The position numbers and the translations under genes were made by a program. Shown piece by piece: positions 1 to 8,310 of a stretch of DNA of 64,000 nt. Each line of letters begins with the position of its first letter. The stretch's first letter is position 1. The notes beneath the pieces were generated by a model, which made no database searches, was not told the origin of the DNA, and was given only the letters and a program-made list of their open reading frames with translations. The stretch comes from Streptomonospora mangrovi (GTDB taxonomy: Bacteria > Actinomycetota > Actinomycetes > Streptosporangiales > Streptosporangiaceae), in NCBI RefSeq assembly GCF_027604915.1, contig NZ_JAJAQC010000007.1:62001-126000 (forward strand). Direction: 5' to 3'.

Positions 1-228
1 GGTGACCTCGGCGCCGACCTCGGCGACCACGCCCACGATCTCGTGGCCCGGGACCACGGGGAAGGGCTGGGGCCCCCAGTCGCCGTTGACGGTGTGGATG
101 TCGGAGTGGCAGATGCCGGCGTGGGTGATCTCGATGAGGACGTCGTTGGGGCCGACGTCGCGCCGCTCGACGACCGTGGGGGCCAGCGGCCGGCCGGCGG
201 CGGGTGCGGCGTAGGCGGGGACACGCAT
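1..228 (-). CDS. zinc-dependent alcohol dehydrogenase, N-terminal part
   Basis: The 76 codons present start at an ATG (226-228) preceded by AAGGAG, and the gene runs off the left edge of the window. The visible part is the GroES-like N-terminal domain of the medium-chain zinc alcohol dehydrogenase family. GICHSDIHT supplies the first catalytic zinc ligand (Cys) and PGHEIVG the second (His-Glu), with the usual spacing. The family oxidises alcohols or reduces aldehydes with NAD(P). The cinnamyl-alcohol-dehydrogenase-like subgroup fits best, but the cofactor domain lies outside the window. It is divergent from the XRE regulator at 382, which probably controls it. Confidence 0.88.
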   Translation of the reverse strand, partial: MRVPAYAAPAAGRPLAPTVVERRDVGPNDVLIEITHAGICHSDIHTVNGDWGPQPFPVVPGHEIVGVVAEVGAEVT

Positions 229-381
229 GAGGACTGCTCCTTGGGAATAGGGGTCCGCTCCCGGGACGTCCGGGAGGGCCGCCACCCAGTAAAGGTTCTG
301 CGGCGAACGGGAGAAAGGCACTGCTGAGGGGTGTACTGGCAGGGCACCCCAGGCGGGCGGCGGGCCGCCTACCGTGGAGGG

Positions 382-1320
382 GTGGACCACCGCAGCCAGA
401 TCCGTGAGTTCCTGACCTCCCGGCGCGCCAGGATCAGCCCGCAGCAGGCCGGCGTGCCCTCCTACGGCACCCGCCGGGTCCCCGGCCTGCGCCGCTCCGA
501 GGTCGCCCAGCTCGCCGGCGTCAGCGTGGAGTACTACTCCCGGCTGGAGCGCGGCGACCTGTCGGGCGTCTCCGACAGCGTCCTGGACGCCCTCTCCCGC
601 GCCCTGCGGCTCAACGACGAGGAGCGCACCCACCTGGAGGACCTGGCCCGCGCCGCCGGGCCCCGGCCGCGCCGCCGGCGGCGCGCCCCGCAGCGGCAGG
701 TGCGGCCCACGGTGCAGCGCATGCTGGAGGCCATGACCGACGCGCCCGCGTTCGTCATGAACGGCCGCGGCGACATCCTGGCCTTCAACGCGCTGGGGCG
801 CGCCCTGTACGCCCCCATGATCGAGTCGGCCCGGGGCCGGGTGCCCAACCACGCCCGGTTCATCTTCCTCGACGCCCGCTCCCACCACTTCTGGGGCGAC
901 TGGGAGCGCGCCGCCGACGACACCGTCGCCCTGCTCCAGGCCGAGGCCGGCCGCGACCCCTTCGACACCGCCCTCACCGAACTCGTGGGCGAGCTGTCCA
1001 CCCGCAGCCCCGACTTCCGCACCCGGTGGGCGCGCCACGACGTCCGCCAGCACCACATCGGCGCCAAGCCCTTCCGCCACCCGGTGGTCGGGGAACTGGA
1101 GCTGACCTACGAGTCCCTGGAACTGCCCGCCGACGGCCTCATCCTGGTGGCCTACGGCGCCGAGCCCGGCAGCGGCTCCCAGGACCGGCTGCGCCTGCTG
1201 GCGAGCTGGTCCACCACGCCGGACGGCACCGCGCCCGACCGCGCCGGCGCCCGCCCCGGATCCGGCGAGCCGCCCTCGGCCGCGCCGGAGGCCACCGGCG
1301 GGCCGGGCCGCACCCCCTGA
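382..1320 (+). CDS. XRE-family regulator with MmyB-like ligand domain
   Basis: This is a cytoplasmic DNA-binding regulator of about 312 residues. The N-terminal 70 residues form a helix-turn-helix of XRE type ([20 protein letters not shown] followed by LERG). The middle and C-terminal parts match the MmyB-like ligand-binding domain ([13 protein letters not shown], then a WARHDV stretch). The open frame extends back to 331. I chose GTG 382 because TACCGT at 370-375 lies six bases upstream, the spacing of a leaderless actinobacterial promoter. Regulators of this type often sit divergent from a dehydrogenase, as here, and repress it until a small ligand binds. The ligand is unknown. Confidence 0.85.
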   Translation: MDHRSQIREFLTSRRARISPQQAGVPSYGTRRVPGLRRSEVAQLAGVSVEYYSRLERGDLSGVSDSVLDALSRALRLNDEERTHLEDLARAAGPRPRRRRRAPQRQVRPTVQRMLEAMTDAPAFVMNGRGDILAFNALGRALYAPMIESARGRVPNHARFIFLDARSHHFWGDWERAADDTVALLQAEAGRDPFDTALTELVGELSTRSPDFRTRWARHDVRQHHIGAKPFRHPVVGELELTYESLELPADGLILVAYGAEPGSGSQDRLRLLASWSTTPDGTAPDRAGARPGSGEPPSAAPEATGGPGRTP

Positions 1321-1484
1321 GGGAAGCTCCCAGAGCCGCCCGGGGCGGGCCGTGGAGCGCGCCGCGCGGGGGCGCCCGCACTGTGCGGACCTCCCCCGCC
1401 GCCGGAGGCGGCGGGCAGGAGCGGCCCGGGGTGAGCCCGGCGCGCACGGACCGGCGGCACAGCCGGAGGGCCGCGCGGGCGGGG

Positions 1485-2018
1485 CTACAGCACCGCCGGC
1501 AGGAGCACGAGCAGCGCCAGCCAGCCCAGGCAGACCCACGCGGCCGCGCGCAGCGCGCGGTCGTAGGGCGCGGCGGCCGCGATGGCCGCGCGGCGCCGGC
1601 GCAGGGTGTCGGCCGCCTCCCGGTCGATCTCGGCGATCCGGCGGTCGCGCTCGGCGTCCAGGCCGGCCAGGTCGCGGCGCAGCTCGGCCAGCAGCCGCGC
1701 GCCCTCCCGGGGGTCGGCCACGGCGGCGCGCCCGCCGTCGGCCGGCTCCCGCTCGCCGGCCGCGCCGTCCTCAAGGAGGCGCACGCGCACCTCGGCGCCG
1801 TAGACCCGCTCCTCGCAGGCGCGGACGAGCGCCATCCGGCGGCGCAGGTCGTCCTGGCGGACGGCGGCCCGGCGGACCTCGGCGGTGTTCTCGGCGTCGA
1901 ACGCCAGCAGCACGTCGGGGATCTCCTCCCCCCGCTCCCCCACGGAGCGCAGGATGCGCAGCAGCCCGGCGAGGGAGAAGGCGAACAGGGCGAAGACCAG
2001 CACCTCGGTCCCCATCAC
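1485..2018 (-). CDS. membrane-anchored coiled-coil protein, unknown function
   Basis: I do not recognise the family. The 177-residue product has a hydrophobic helix at residues 4-20, a long charged alpha-helical stretch at about 50-150 rich in Arg, Glu and Ala (probable coiled coil), and a second hydrophobic helix at the C-terminus ([17 protein letters not shown]). This would place the coiled coil on one face of the membrane between two anchors. It is the last gene of a four-gene same-strand set (3826 to 1485) with gaps of 32-72 bases, whose members share this anchor-plus-helix design. Confidence 0.6.
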   Translation of the reverse strand: MMGTEVLVFALFAFSLAGLLRILRSVGERGEEIPDVLLAFDAENTAEVRRAAVRQDDLRRRMALVRACEERVYGAEVRVRLLEDGAAGEREPADGGRAAVADPREGARLLAELRRDLAGLDAERDRRIAEIDREAADTLRRRRAAIAAAAPYDRALRAAAWVCLGWLALLVLLPAVL

Positions 2019-2057
2019 CGCGCACCCGCCGCTGCCCTCGCGCCGGGGCGGTCCGCC

Positions 2058-2837
2058 TCACACACCGCGCCCCCTCCCCTCTCCGCCGTTCTGCGCGGCG
2101 CGCAGGGCGTGCGCCTTCTCGCTCAGCGCCCGCGCCTGCGCGTACAGGGTGGTCCGCCGGAAGGACTCCTTCTTCCGGGACACCTCCCGCCCCTGGCGCC
2201 GCCGCGAACGGAAGCCCCCCGGCACCGGGAGGTTCAGCGCGTCCTCCAGCACCGCCATGTCCAGGACGGGCGCCTCCCGGTCGGGGGGTATCTCGCCGAA
2301 CAGCTCCGCGGCGCGCCCGGCCTCGTCCACGACCGGCACCTGGGCGAACGACTCGTGGAATTCCCGCCGCGGGCTGACCGCGAGCGTCCTGTTGTACTCC
2401 CGGATGCGCCGGAGGACGCGGCCCTTCTCTTCGTCGGTCAGATAGGAGTCGTCCACCAGTTTCAGCTTGCGGGAACGCGGCCCGGTGAAGGCGATCCGCG
2501 GGTTCTCGCCCTCCATGAAAGGCGCGAGCACGCCGAGGATCTGGTCCCGGCTGCGCTCGATGCCGTCGACCGCCTCGCGCAGCATTTTCTCCCCCAGCTC
2601 GTACTGGTCCACGCTCGCCTTGTCGGCCTCAAGCGCGATGACGTTGGCGTAGAACTGGGACGCCTCGCCGCCCGTGAGCGCGGCCTCGGCGGCGACGAGG
2701 TCCTTGTCGCCCCTGTCGTGCAGCTCCCTGCGCGACGCCAGCAGCTCCATCGTCGCGGCCTTGGCGTCCGCGCTCACCTTGCGGATGACCAGGGCGTAGA
2801 TGACGGCGAACAGCGCGATGACGATCCCGCCTAGCAC
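2058..2837 (-). CDS. membrane-anchored helical protein, unknown function
   Basis: The 259-residue protein starts at a GTG behind AGGAGGAG. An N-terminal membrane helix (residues 2-19, LGGIVIALFAVIYALVI) is followed by a long, mostly helical soluble part with many charged residues and a basic tail (RSRRRQGREVSRKKE). No enzyme motif is visible. It lies 39 bases upstream of the 2018 gene and 72 bases downstream of the 3281 gene on the same strand, so the set is probably one transcript. The function may be structural or scaffolding, but this is only inferred from the architecture. Confidence 0.6.
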   Translation of the reverse strand: MLGGIVIALFAVIYALVIRKVSADAKAATMELLASRRELHDRGDKDLVAAEAALTGGEASQFYANVIALEADKASVDQYELGEKMLREAVDGIERSRDQILGVLAPFMEGENPRIAFTGPRSRKLKLVDDSYLTDEEKGRVLRRIREYNRTLAVSPRREFHESFAQVPVVDEAGRAAELFGEIPPDREAPVLDMAVLEDALNLPVPGGFRSRRRQGREVSRKKESFRRTTLYAQARALSEKAHALRAAQNGGEGRGRGV

Positions 2838-2909
2838 GGGCTCCTCCTACCGCTCCGGCGCGGCCCTCCGGCGGTCCGGTGCGCGGGGGCGCGGCCGGGC
2901 CGGGAGCGG

Positions 2910-3281
2910 TCACCCGCCATCGACGTGTCCCTTCGCCTCGATCGCCGCGGCCGCGCTCCGCTCGGCGTGGGCGAACCGCCGATCGGTCGCACTGATGTGC
3001 CGGGCGGCGTCGGCCAGGGGGACGAGCACCCGGCCCTCGGCGGCGTCGCGCACCGCCTCGGCCAGCAGGTCGACCCGGCTCTGCGCGATCGCCTCCTGCC
3101 GGGCCAGCGGCAGGCCCACCGCGTCCAGGCCGCGGCGCGCCCGGACCAGGCCGTCGACGTGCTCGGCCGACGGCGGGGCCGCGCCGGCGCGGCTCCGCAG
3201 CCGGCGCAGCACGAGGTCGGCGACCAGCAGCAGGGCCGTGGCGGCCGCCACGGCCGCCATCTGCCACGCAACCGCATCCAT
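2910..3281 (-). CDS. small membrane-anchored helical protein
   Basis: This 123-residue protein starts at an ATG behind a strong AAGGAAGGAG site. A membrane helix occupies about residues 8-26 (MAAVAAATALLLVADLVL), followed by a basic stop-transfer segment (RRLRSR) and a soluble alpha-helical region rich in Ala, Arg and Glu. No family is recognised. It is the second gene of the four-gene cassette 3826-1485 and is the shortest version of the shared anchor-plus-helix layout. Confidence 0.55.
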   Translation of the reverse strand: MDAVAWQMAAVAAATALLLVADLVLRRLRSRAGAAPPSAEHVDGLVRARRGLDAVGLPLARQEAIAQSRVDLLAEAVRDAAEGRVLVPLADAARHISATDRRFAHAERSAAAAIEAKGHVDGG

Positions 3282-3313
3282 CGCGCTCCTTCCTTTCCTG
3301 GGCGGCCGACGGC

Positions 3314-3826
3314 CTACGTGGGGGTCCGCGTCTTCGTGCCCGCCGACGTACTCCGCGGGGGCCGGGTGCGCCGGACCACCTTCGGGACGACGATCCCCTG
3401 CTCCCGCTGCTTCTCCTCCGCCTCCTCGCGCCGTTTGTCGGCCCTCTTGAGGTCTTCGGCGATACCGCGCGCGGCATGGATCTGAGCCATGGCCGACCGC
3501 TCCGCGTTCTGGAACCTCCGGCCCTTGGACTCGGCCCTCCTGGCGTGGAGCAGGCGGCGCTCCACGGCCAGCTTGGCCAACTCGGAGCGGGTGCGCTGCA
3601 CCTCTCGCCAGTACTCCAACTCGGTCCGCAGCCGGGCGAGCGGGCCGCCCGAGGCGAGCGCCTTGTTGCGCAGCGCCTCGGCTTTCTTGCGCGCGGTGCT
3701 GCGGCCCGCGATGGAGTTGATCGCCAGCAGGACGGCGGTGTTGCCGTAGACGAGGACCCGGAGGCCGGGGCCGGTGGAGAGCACGTCGCCCATCTGCCCC
3801 AGGAGGCCGGTCAGGGTCTCCAGCAC
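3314..3826 (-). CDS. membrane-anchored coiled-coil protein, first of four
   Basis: The open frame extends back to 4072, but that extension is low in coding character. GTG 3824-3826 has a GAAGG site upstream and starts an evident protein of 170 residues. A weakly hydrophobic segment (about 18-40) contains VLVYGNTAVLLAI. It is followed by a long Arg/Glu/Lys-rich helix (about 45-145) of coiled-coil type, then a basic Thr/Pro tail. It is the likely promoter-proximal gene of the cassette ending at 1485. No family is recognised. Confidence 0.55.
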   Translation of the reverse strand: MLETLTGLLGQMGDVLSTGPGLRVLVYGNTAVLLAINSIAGRSTARKKAEALRNKALASGGPLARLRTELEYWREVQRTRSELAKLAVERRLLHARRAESKGRRFQNAERSAMAQIHAARGIAEDLKRADKRREEAEEKQREQGIVVPKVVRRTRPPRSTSAGTKTRTPT

Positions 3827-4155
3827 GCCGCGCCCGCCTTCCGTGCTCCGTCGCCCGCCGCAGGTCCGTGGGCGGTCGGCCGCGCTACACGCGTCCCGCG
3901 CGCCACTTGTGGCACACGGGAGCCCACTCCGGCGCTTACGATGACTGAGCGAACCGCGCGAATCAAGGATCCATAGCCGAAATTGGGACAAATGGCCTGG
4001 ACCTAAACCTGGTTCACCTCCGTGCCCACTCGTCTCACCCAGCCCGGAGCGCGGCGTCGGCACAGCGCACAAGGCCGCCGCCCGCCGCGCCGCAGGCGGA
4101 ACACGCCGGCGGCGGCGGCCGTTTTCGCCCTCCCCGGCCGCCCCGAGACGCCGGC
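3827..4155. other. intergenic region upstream of the coiled-coil cassette
   Basis: About 330 bases separate the cassette start from the hairpin behind the 4202 gene. No convincing gene is present. The part near 3940-4010 is clearly richer in A and T than its surroundings and is the likely site of the cassette promoter (read leftwards), although I cannot assign -35 and -10 boxes with certainty. Confidence 0.4.
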
Positions 4156-4191
4156 GTGTCCGGCCCGGCCCGCGCGGGCCGGGCCGGACAC
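4156..4191 (-). terminator. perfect 36-bp palindrome, terminator of the 4202 gene
   Basis: The 36 bases form a perfect inverted repeat (left arm GTGTCCGGCCCGGCCCGC, right arm its complement) starting 10 bases beyond the stop codon of the secreted protein gene. It has no U-tract, as is usual for GC-rich actinomycetes. The position and symmetry fit an intrinsic terminator acting on leftward transcription. Confidence 0.75.
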
Positions 4192-4201
4192 TCGGACCCG
4201 G

Positions 4202-4780
4202 TCAGGCCGGGGTGACCGCCGAGATGGTCGAGGCGCCCAGGTCGGGGTTGGCGCAGACGCGGTCGGCGCCGCCGGTGGGCGCGTACTCGGCGCCCTCGTC
4301 GTTCTGGAAGAACAGGTGCGCACCGGCCACCTCGGTGGGGCGGCAGTCCTCGGGGGCGTAGGCGTCGGGGTTGGGGCGGGCCACCGTCACCACCGCCGTG
4401 TCACCGGGGTACAGCGCGAAGACGTCGCCGCCCTGGCCCTCGCGGACGGCGTGCGCGCCGATGGGGTTGCCCTCGGAGTCGCCCCAGTACATGTCGGCGA
4501 CGGCGGGGTACATGACGCACGCCTCGTCGTCCCAGGGGCTGAGGGGTTCCCGCTTGGTCAACTCGAACTCGACGTAGACGGTGCCGGCCGCGCCCTCGCG
4601 CGCGGTCTCGGCGACCTCCAGGTCCACCGCCGTGCAGTCGCGGACGCTCAGGGCGCCCGCGCCGGCGGCGGTGTCGGCGGCGGCCGAGGGGGCGGCGAGC
4701 AGGAGGGCGGGCAGGGCCAGGGCGCCCAGGGCCGCGGCGCGGACGGAACGGGCTCGGATTGCGCGTGTCATGGCGGACAT
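4202..4780 (-). CDS. secreted DUF4232-like protein
   Basis: The 192-residue precursor has a Sec signal peptide (Arg-rich start, Leu/Ala core, AAPSAAA cleavage region at about 30-36). The mature part resembles the DUF4232 family of extracytoplasmic beta-sandwich proteins: an early CTAVDLEV segment, a middle with hydrophobic strands and an acidic loop (PWDDEACVMYP), and a late Cys pair (EDCRPTE, RVCANPD). The paired cysteines suggest disulfides outside the cell. Its biochemical role is unknown. It appears monocistronic, with a hairpin directly downstream. Confidence 0.6.
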   Translation of the reverse strand: MSAMTRAIRARSVRAAALGALALPALLLAAPSAAADTAAGAGALSVRDCTAVDLEVAETAREGAAGTVYVEFELTKREPLSPWDDEACVMYPAVADMYWGDSEGNPIGAHAVREGQGGDVFALYPGDTAVVTVARPNPDAYAPEDCRPTEVAGAHLFFQNDEGAEYAPTGGADRVCANPDLGASTISAVTPA

Positions 4781-4927
4781 GCTCCTCAGTCAGGGGGCGA
4801 CGTCGATCGAAGATCAACTACTTCCCCATGGGACGCCGGACGCGACGCTGTGGTTTGCCGCGAATACCGTCTGTTGCCCGGTTTTCCGCGGAGAGCCGGA
4901 AAACCGGGGCCGCCCGGACGGGCGGGC

Positions 4928-6025
4928 TCACGCCCCGGTGGGTGAGCCCGCGTCCCGGCGGGCCGGGCGGGCGCCGGCGAGGCCGAAGAGCACCCGGGTG
5001 AGGGGCGTGCGGCGGACCAGTTCGTAGGTCGCCAGGCTCAGCGCGAACGGAACCGCCGCGATCACCGCGAAGGCGACGGGGCCGTGGTCCACGACCGCCA
5101 CCACGTAGTACGCGGTGGCGACCAGGTAGGTCTGGTGCAGGATGTAGACCGGGTACGCCGCCGGGCTGAAGTAGGACGTGAACGCCGTCGGGCTGTTCAG
5201 GTAGCGCCTGCCGTAGCCCAGGAGCGCGAGCAGGGCCGGCAGGCAGGCGAGGTTGCGCACCTGCGCGAGCGCCGCCGACTCCGGGGCGTCGAACACGTAG
5301 ACGCCGGCCAGCACCGCCGCCGCGCCGACGGCCGCCGCGGCGAGGTAGACCCGCCGGTGGCGCCGCACCATGTCGCCGACCTCCCCGTCCGCCGCGATCA
5401 CGAAGCCCAGCAGGAAGTAGGCGGCGAACACGAAGATGTTCTTGCCGCCGGCGTCGGGCAGCAGGGACAGCACCGCCACCGCCACGGCGGGCAGCAGGAT
5501 CCCCACCGGGTGGCGCGGCCATGCGGGCGTGCTCCCCGACTCCGCCATCCGGCGCATCGGCAGGGCCAGGGCGGTCGCTATGAGGAAGAGGAACAGGATG
5601 AACCACAGGTGCGCGGGCGAAATCCCGCCGCCGTACTCCGACCAGTCGGAGAAGTCGGTGAAGTAGGACCACAGGAACTCCGGGTAGCCGCCCTGGTGGC
5701 CCGAGTGGAACCGCATCGCGTAGTAGGCCTGCGGCGGGACGACGACGAGGAACCCGAACACCAGCGGCACCAGCAGCCGGGAGAACCGCTCGCCGACGTA
5801 CTGCCGCACCGTCCGGCGCCGCAGGGCGTGCAGACTCGACATCCCCGCCAGCAGGAACAGCAGCGGCATGAACCAGTACGACAGATGCACCAGGACCGAG
5901 GAGAACGCGTTCACCTCGCCCTTGACGTAGAAGGAGGCGCCCTCGTTGAAGACCCGCGCCGTGTGGTAGGGGAAGAGGAAGAGGATCCCGAGGTTCCTCA
6001 GCCGGTCGATGTGGTGTTCGCGCAT
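4928..6025 (-). CDS. acyltransferase 3 family membrane protein
   Basis: The 365-residue integral membrane protein of the acyltransferase-3 (OafA/NodX-like) family has about ten hydrophobic helices. The diagnostic start is MREHHIDRLRNLGILFLFPYH, with the catalytic-type His close after the first helix. Family members transfer acyl groups, often acetyl or succinyl, onto sugars or glycolipids at the cytoplasmic membrane. The frame is open to 6097, but ATG 6023-6025 has AGGAAGG at the right spacing and begins at the conserved first motif. The acceptor substrate cannot be inferred from the neighbours. Confidence 0.8.
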   Translation of the reverse strand: MREHHIDRLRNLGILFLFPYHTARVFNEGASFYVKGEVNAFSSVLVHLSYWFMPLLFLLAGMSSLHALRRRTVRQYVGERFSRLLVPLVFGFLVVVPPQAYYAMRFHSGHQGGYPEFLWSYFTDFSDWSEYGGGISPAHLWFILFLFLIATALALPMRRMAESGSTPAWPRHPVGILLPAVAVAVLSLLPDAGGKNIFVFAAYFLLGFVIAADGEVGDMVRRHRRVYLAAAAVGAAAVLAGVYVFDAPESAALAQVRNLACLPALLALLGYGRRYLNSPTAFTSYFSPAAYPVYILHQTYLVATAYYVVAVVDHGPVAFAVIAAVPFALSLATYELVRRTPLTRVLFGLAGARPARRDAGSPTGA

Positions 6026-6101
6026 GGCGAAGAGCGCCTTCCTGGCGTTGGGGGTGTGAACGCGGCCGCCGGTCGCGGTGCGCGCGTGGGACCGCACTCG
6101 G

Positions 6102-6869
6102 CTAGCGCGCGGTGTGCAGCCCGATGGCCCCGTTGTCGGTGGTGACCGTGACGGTGTGCGGGCTGCCGGGGTCCTCGGAGAGGTCGGAGTCCACGGTCCC
6201 GCTGTCGGTCGTGGCGGTGAGGGCGTAGGGGGCCTCCGGCAGGGTGAGCGAGACGGCCCCGTTGTCGGCGGTCGCCCGCACCCGGTCGGGGACCTCCGCG
6301 TAGGAGAGGTCGATCTCGCCGTTCTCCGACTCCGCGGTGGTGTGCCCGGCCGCGATGCCGGTCGCGGTCAGCCGCCCGCTGGATGTCTCCAGAGCCAGGG
6401 GGCCGGAGGCGTCGGCCACCCGGACGGCGCCGTTGTCGGAGGTGACCCGCAGCGCGGTGGCGAACCCCTCGGCGGCGATCTCTCCGCTGCCGCCCTCGAC
6501 GGCGACGTCGACCCCACGGGGCACGAGCACCTCGTAGCGGGCGTCGCACCGGCCGAAGACCACCAGGCCGCAGTCGAGGGCCAGGGTCAGCGTCTGCCCC
6601 GACAGCTTCCAGGTGGGCCGGGGGTCGGCGCCGGTGAGGGACCACGCGTCCACATAGCGCGTGACCTGGACCTCGGCCACGTCAGCGGGGCGGATGTCCA
6701 GATCTCCGTCGGCGACCGAGACCGTGAGCGACCGGTCGGGGAGCGCGAAGCCCCGCTGCTCCCCCGGCGGCTCCGCGGCGGAGCCGCATCCGGTCAGCGC
6801 GGCGAGGACGAGCGGGACGACCCATGCCCGGCGTGGGCGGGCACTGCGCTGCGGGAGTGGTGCGGGCAT
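6102..6869 (-). CDS. DUF4097-family lipoprotein
   Basis: The 255-residue protein has a lipoprotein signal peptide with lipobox LTGC at about residue 28. The mature protein is built of repeated short beta strands of DUF4097 type: TSDNGAVRV, ESENGEIDL, TADNGAVSL and TTDNGAIGL recur at 25-30 residue steps, as in beta-helix proteins such as LiaX and its relatives. It would sit on the outer face of the membrane. In Firmicutes some DUF4097 proteins act in envelope-stress sensing; that role here is only an analogy. It lies 89 bases downstream of a TetR gene on the same strand, so the two may be co-transcribed. Confidence 0.75.
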   Translation of the reverse strand: MPAPLPQRSARPRRAWVVPLVLAALTGCGSAAEPPGEQRGFALPDRSLTVSVADGDLDIRPADVAEVQVTRYVDAWSLTGADPRPTWKLSGQTLTLALDCGLVVFGRCDARYEVLVPRGVDVAVEGGSGEIAAEGFATALRVTSDNGAVRVADASGPLALETSSGRLTATGIAAGHTTAESENGEIDLSYAEVPDRVRATADNGAVSLTLPEAPYALTATTDSGTVDSDLSEDPGSPHTVTVTTDNGAIGLHTAR

Positions 6870-6958
6870 GGCGAAGGTCCTCCGGTCAGGGTGAATACAG
6901 GGGGTGGGGGGCGGCGCGGTCGCGCCGCGGTCCAGGGACGCTGGAAGATTTCCGCGGA

Positions 6959-7597
6959 TCAGCCGCTGGCCGGGGGGCTCAGCAGGGCGTTCAAAACGGT
7001 GGCCAGCGCGCGCTCGACGGTGGCGGCGTCAACCGCCTCGGGGTCGGCCAGGTGCTCCATGGACAGGCCGTTGGTCAGGCAGTGCACGATCAGCCCGGCG
7101 AGGCGGGGGTCGACCGCCGGGGCCGCGCCGCCGCTGTCGGCGACCTCCGCCAGGGACCGGGCGGCGGCCTCGCGTTGGGCGCGGCGCAGCGGGGCGACGA
7201 TGTCGCGGGTGGCGCTGTCGCGGGCGGCGAGCGCCGCGACCTCCAGCCCAAGCCGGCCCCGTTCGGTGTCCTCGGCGATGCGCCGCGCCACCAGGCGCGC
7301 CGCGGCGGCGACGGCCGCGGCGGGGTCGTCGGCGTCGCGCGTCCGCGCCGTCACGGCGTCCAACTCGGCTTCGGAGCGCTCCCGCAGGATCGCGGCGAAC
7401 AGCTCCTGCTTGCCGCCGAAGTTGGAGTAGACGGCTCCCTTGGTGAAGCCGGCCTCGCGGGCGATGTCCTCCAGCCGGCTGTCGGCGTAGCCGCGCTCGG
7501 CGAACACGCGGACGGCCGCGTCGAGAAGGCGCCGGCGCACCTCATCGCGTCGCGTGCGCGGGGTCGGTCCGCCGCGGGGGCCCGTGGTCTCACTCAT
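6959..7597 (-). CDS. TetR/AcrR-family repressor
   Basis: The 212-residue regulator has an N-terminal helix-turn-helix (RRRLLDAAVRVFAERGY, then SRLEDIAREAGFTKGAVYSNF) typical of TetR/AcrR proteins. The C-terminal ligand domain is Ala/Leu-rich and not assignable. Two perfect palindromes lie 16 bases upstream of its start codon (7613-7643), which points to autoregulation. The DUF4097 lipoprotein gene follows on the same strand and may be its target. Confidence 0.88.
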   Translation of the reverse strand: MSETTGPRGGPTPRTRRDEVRRRLLDAAVRVFAERGYADSRLEDIAREAGFTKGAVYSNFGGKQELFAAILRERSEAELDAVTARTRDADDPAAAVAAAARLVARRIAEDTERGRLGLEVAALAARDSATRDIVAPLRRAQREAAARSLAEVADSGGAAPAVDPRLAGLIVHCLTNGLSMEHLADPEAVDAATVERALATVLNALLSPPASG

Positions 7598-7612
7598 GAG
7601 ACGAACATTAGC

Positions 7613-7643
7613 ATACCCATGGGTATCGGATACCCATGGGTAT
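7613..7643. promoter_or_regulatory. double palindromic operator of the 7597 TetR gene
   Basis: The 14-mer ATACCCATGGGTAT, itself a perfect palindrome, occurs twice, at 7613-7626 and 7630-7643. Centre-to-centre spacing is 17 bases, about one and a half helical turns. The pair lies directly upstream of the TetR start codon. This is the layout of a cooperative autoregulatory operator. The AT content of the element also stands out from the surroundings. Confidence 0.8.
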
Positions 7644-7714
7644 TGAGATGGCCGCGCCCGCCCGCGGGCGCGGTGCGGCCGCCCCGCGCGGGCGCCGGTG
7701 CGCGGGGCGGCGGC

Positions 7715-8167
7715 TCAGGCCACCGCGCGGGCCACGAGGTCGGCGATGCGGGCCTCGACCTCGGGGGTCATCTCGTCCAAGGCGTAGGAGGCGGGCCACA
7801 TCGCGCCATCGTCCAGGCGGGCCTGGTCGCTGAACCCGAGCGTGGCGTAGCGCGACTTGAACTTGGCGCGGCTCTGGAAGTGGCAGATCAGCTTGCCGTT
7901 GAGCGCGTAGGCGGGCATCCCGTACCAGAGCTTGGGCTCCAACTCGGGGGCACTGGCGGTGACGACGGCGTGGACCCGCTCGGCCATGCCGCGGTCGGGT
8001 TCGTCCATGGCGGCGATCTTGTCGAGGACGTCGCGCAGCGCCTCCGCCGCCTTGTCCGCCTTGGAGGTGCGGCGCGCCGCCTTCTTCACCTCGGTGGCGT
8101 GGTCCTTCATGGCGGCCCGCTCCTCGGCGGTGAAGCCTTCGTAGGTGCGCTGGTCGGTGCTGGTCAT
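7715..8167 (-). CDS. DUF1801 (YdhG-like) protein
   Basis: This 150-residue cytoplasmic protein ends in a DUF1801/YdhG-type domain: LEPKLWYGMPAYALNGKLIC is the characteristic strand and loop region, followed by the C-terminal helix (TPEVEARIADLVARAV). The N-terminal 60 residues are helical and charged. Some relatives are called iron chaperones (frataxin-like fold), but the biochemical role is not settled. It is divergent from the TetR gene at 8311, with a shared operator between them, so it is the likely regulated partner. Confidence 0.72.
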   Translation of the reverse strand: MTSTDQRTYEGFTAEERAAMKDHATEVKKAARRTSKADKAAEALRDVLDKIAAMDEPDRGMAERVHAVVTASAPELEPKLWYGMPAYALNGKLICHFQSRAKFKSRYATLGFSDQARLDDGAMWPASYALDEMTPEVEARIADLVARAVA

Positions 8168-8212
8168 GGCGATCCCCTTCCGGACGCGGCCCGGTCGGGC
8201 GCGCGCGTTCTG

Positions 8213-8236
8213 ACGTTACGGAACGTTTCGTAACGT
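8213..8236. promoter_or_regulatory. TetR operator between the DUF1801 gene and the 8311 TetR gene
   Basis: This is a perfect 8-8-8 inverted repeat (arms ACGTTACG and CGTAACGT). A related second site, GAACG with its complement CGTTC, lies at 8277-8294, close to the TetR promoter. Both contain the core GGAACGTT. The position between divergent genes fits binding by the 8311 product. Confidence 0.72.
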
Positions 8237-8297
8237 GTATGGAACCTACTCCGGCCTGCTGTTTCGCGTCAAGGTAGAACGCCGCGTAACGTTCCGC

Positions 8298-8303
8298 TAG
8301 GCT
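8298..8303 (+). promoter_or_regulatory. -10 box of a leaderless TetR gene
   Basis: TAGGCT fits the TAnnnT pattern of actinobacterial -10 boxes and lies seven bases before GTG 8311. There is no ribosome binding site, so transcription probably begins at the start codon. It immediately follows the second operator half at 8277-8294, which would place repressor over the promoter. Confidence 0.55.
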
Positions 8304-8310
8304 CGGGGCC

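Noticed and set aside
1026-2834. Long plus-strand open frame of about 602 codons opposite the coiled-coil cassette
   Set aside because: It is antisense to well-supported genes, has the Arg/Pro/Gly composition of a GC-rich shadow frame, and lacks any family signature.
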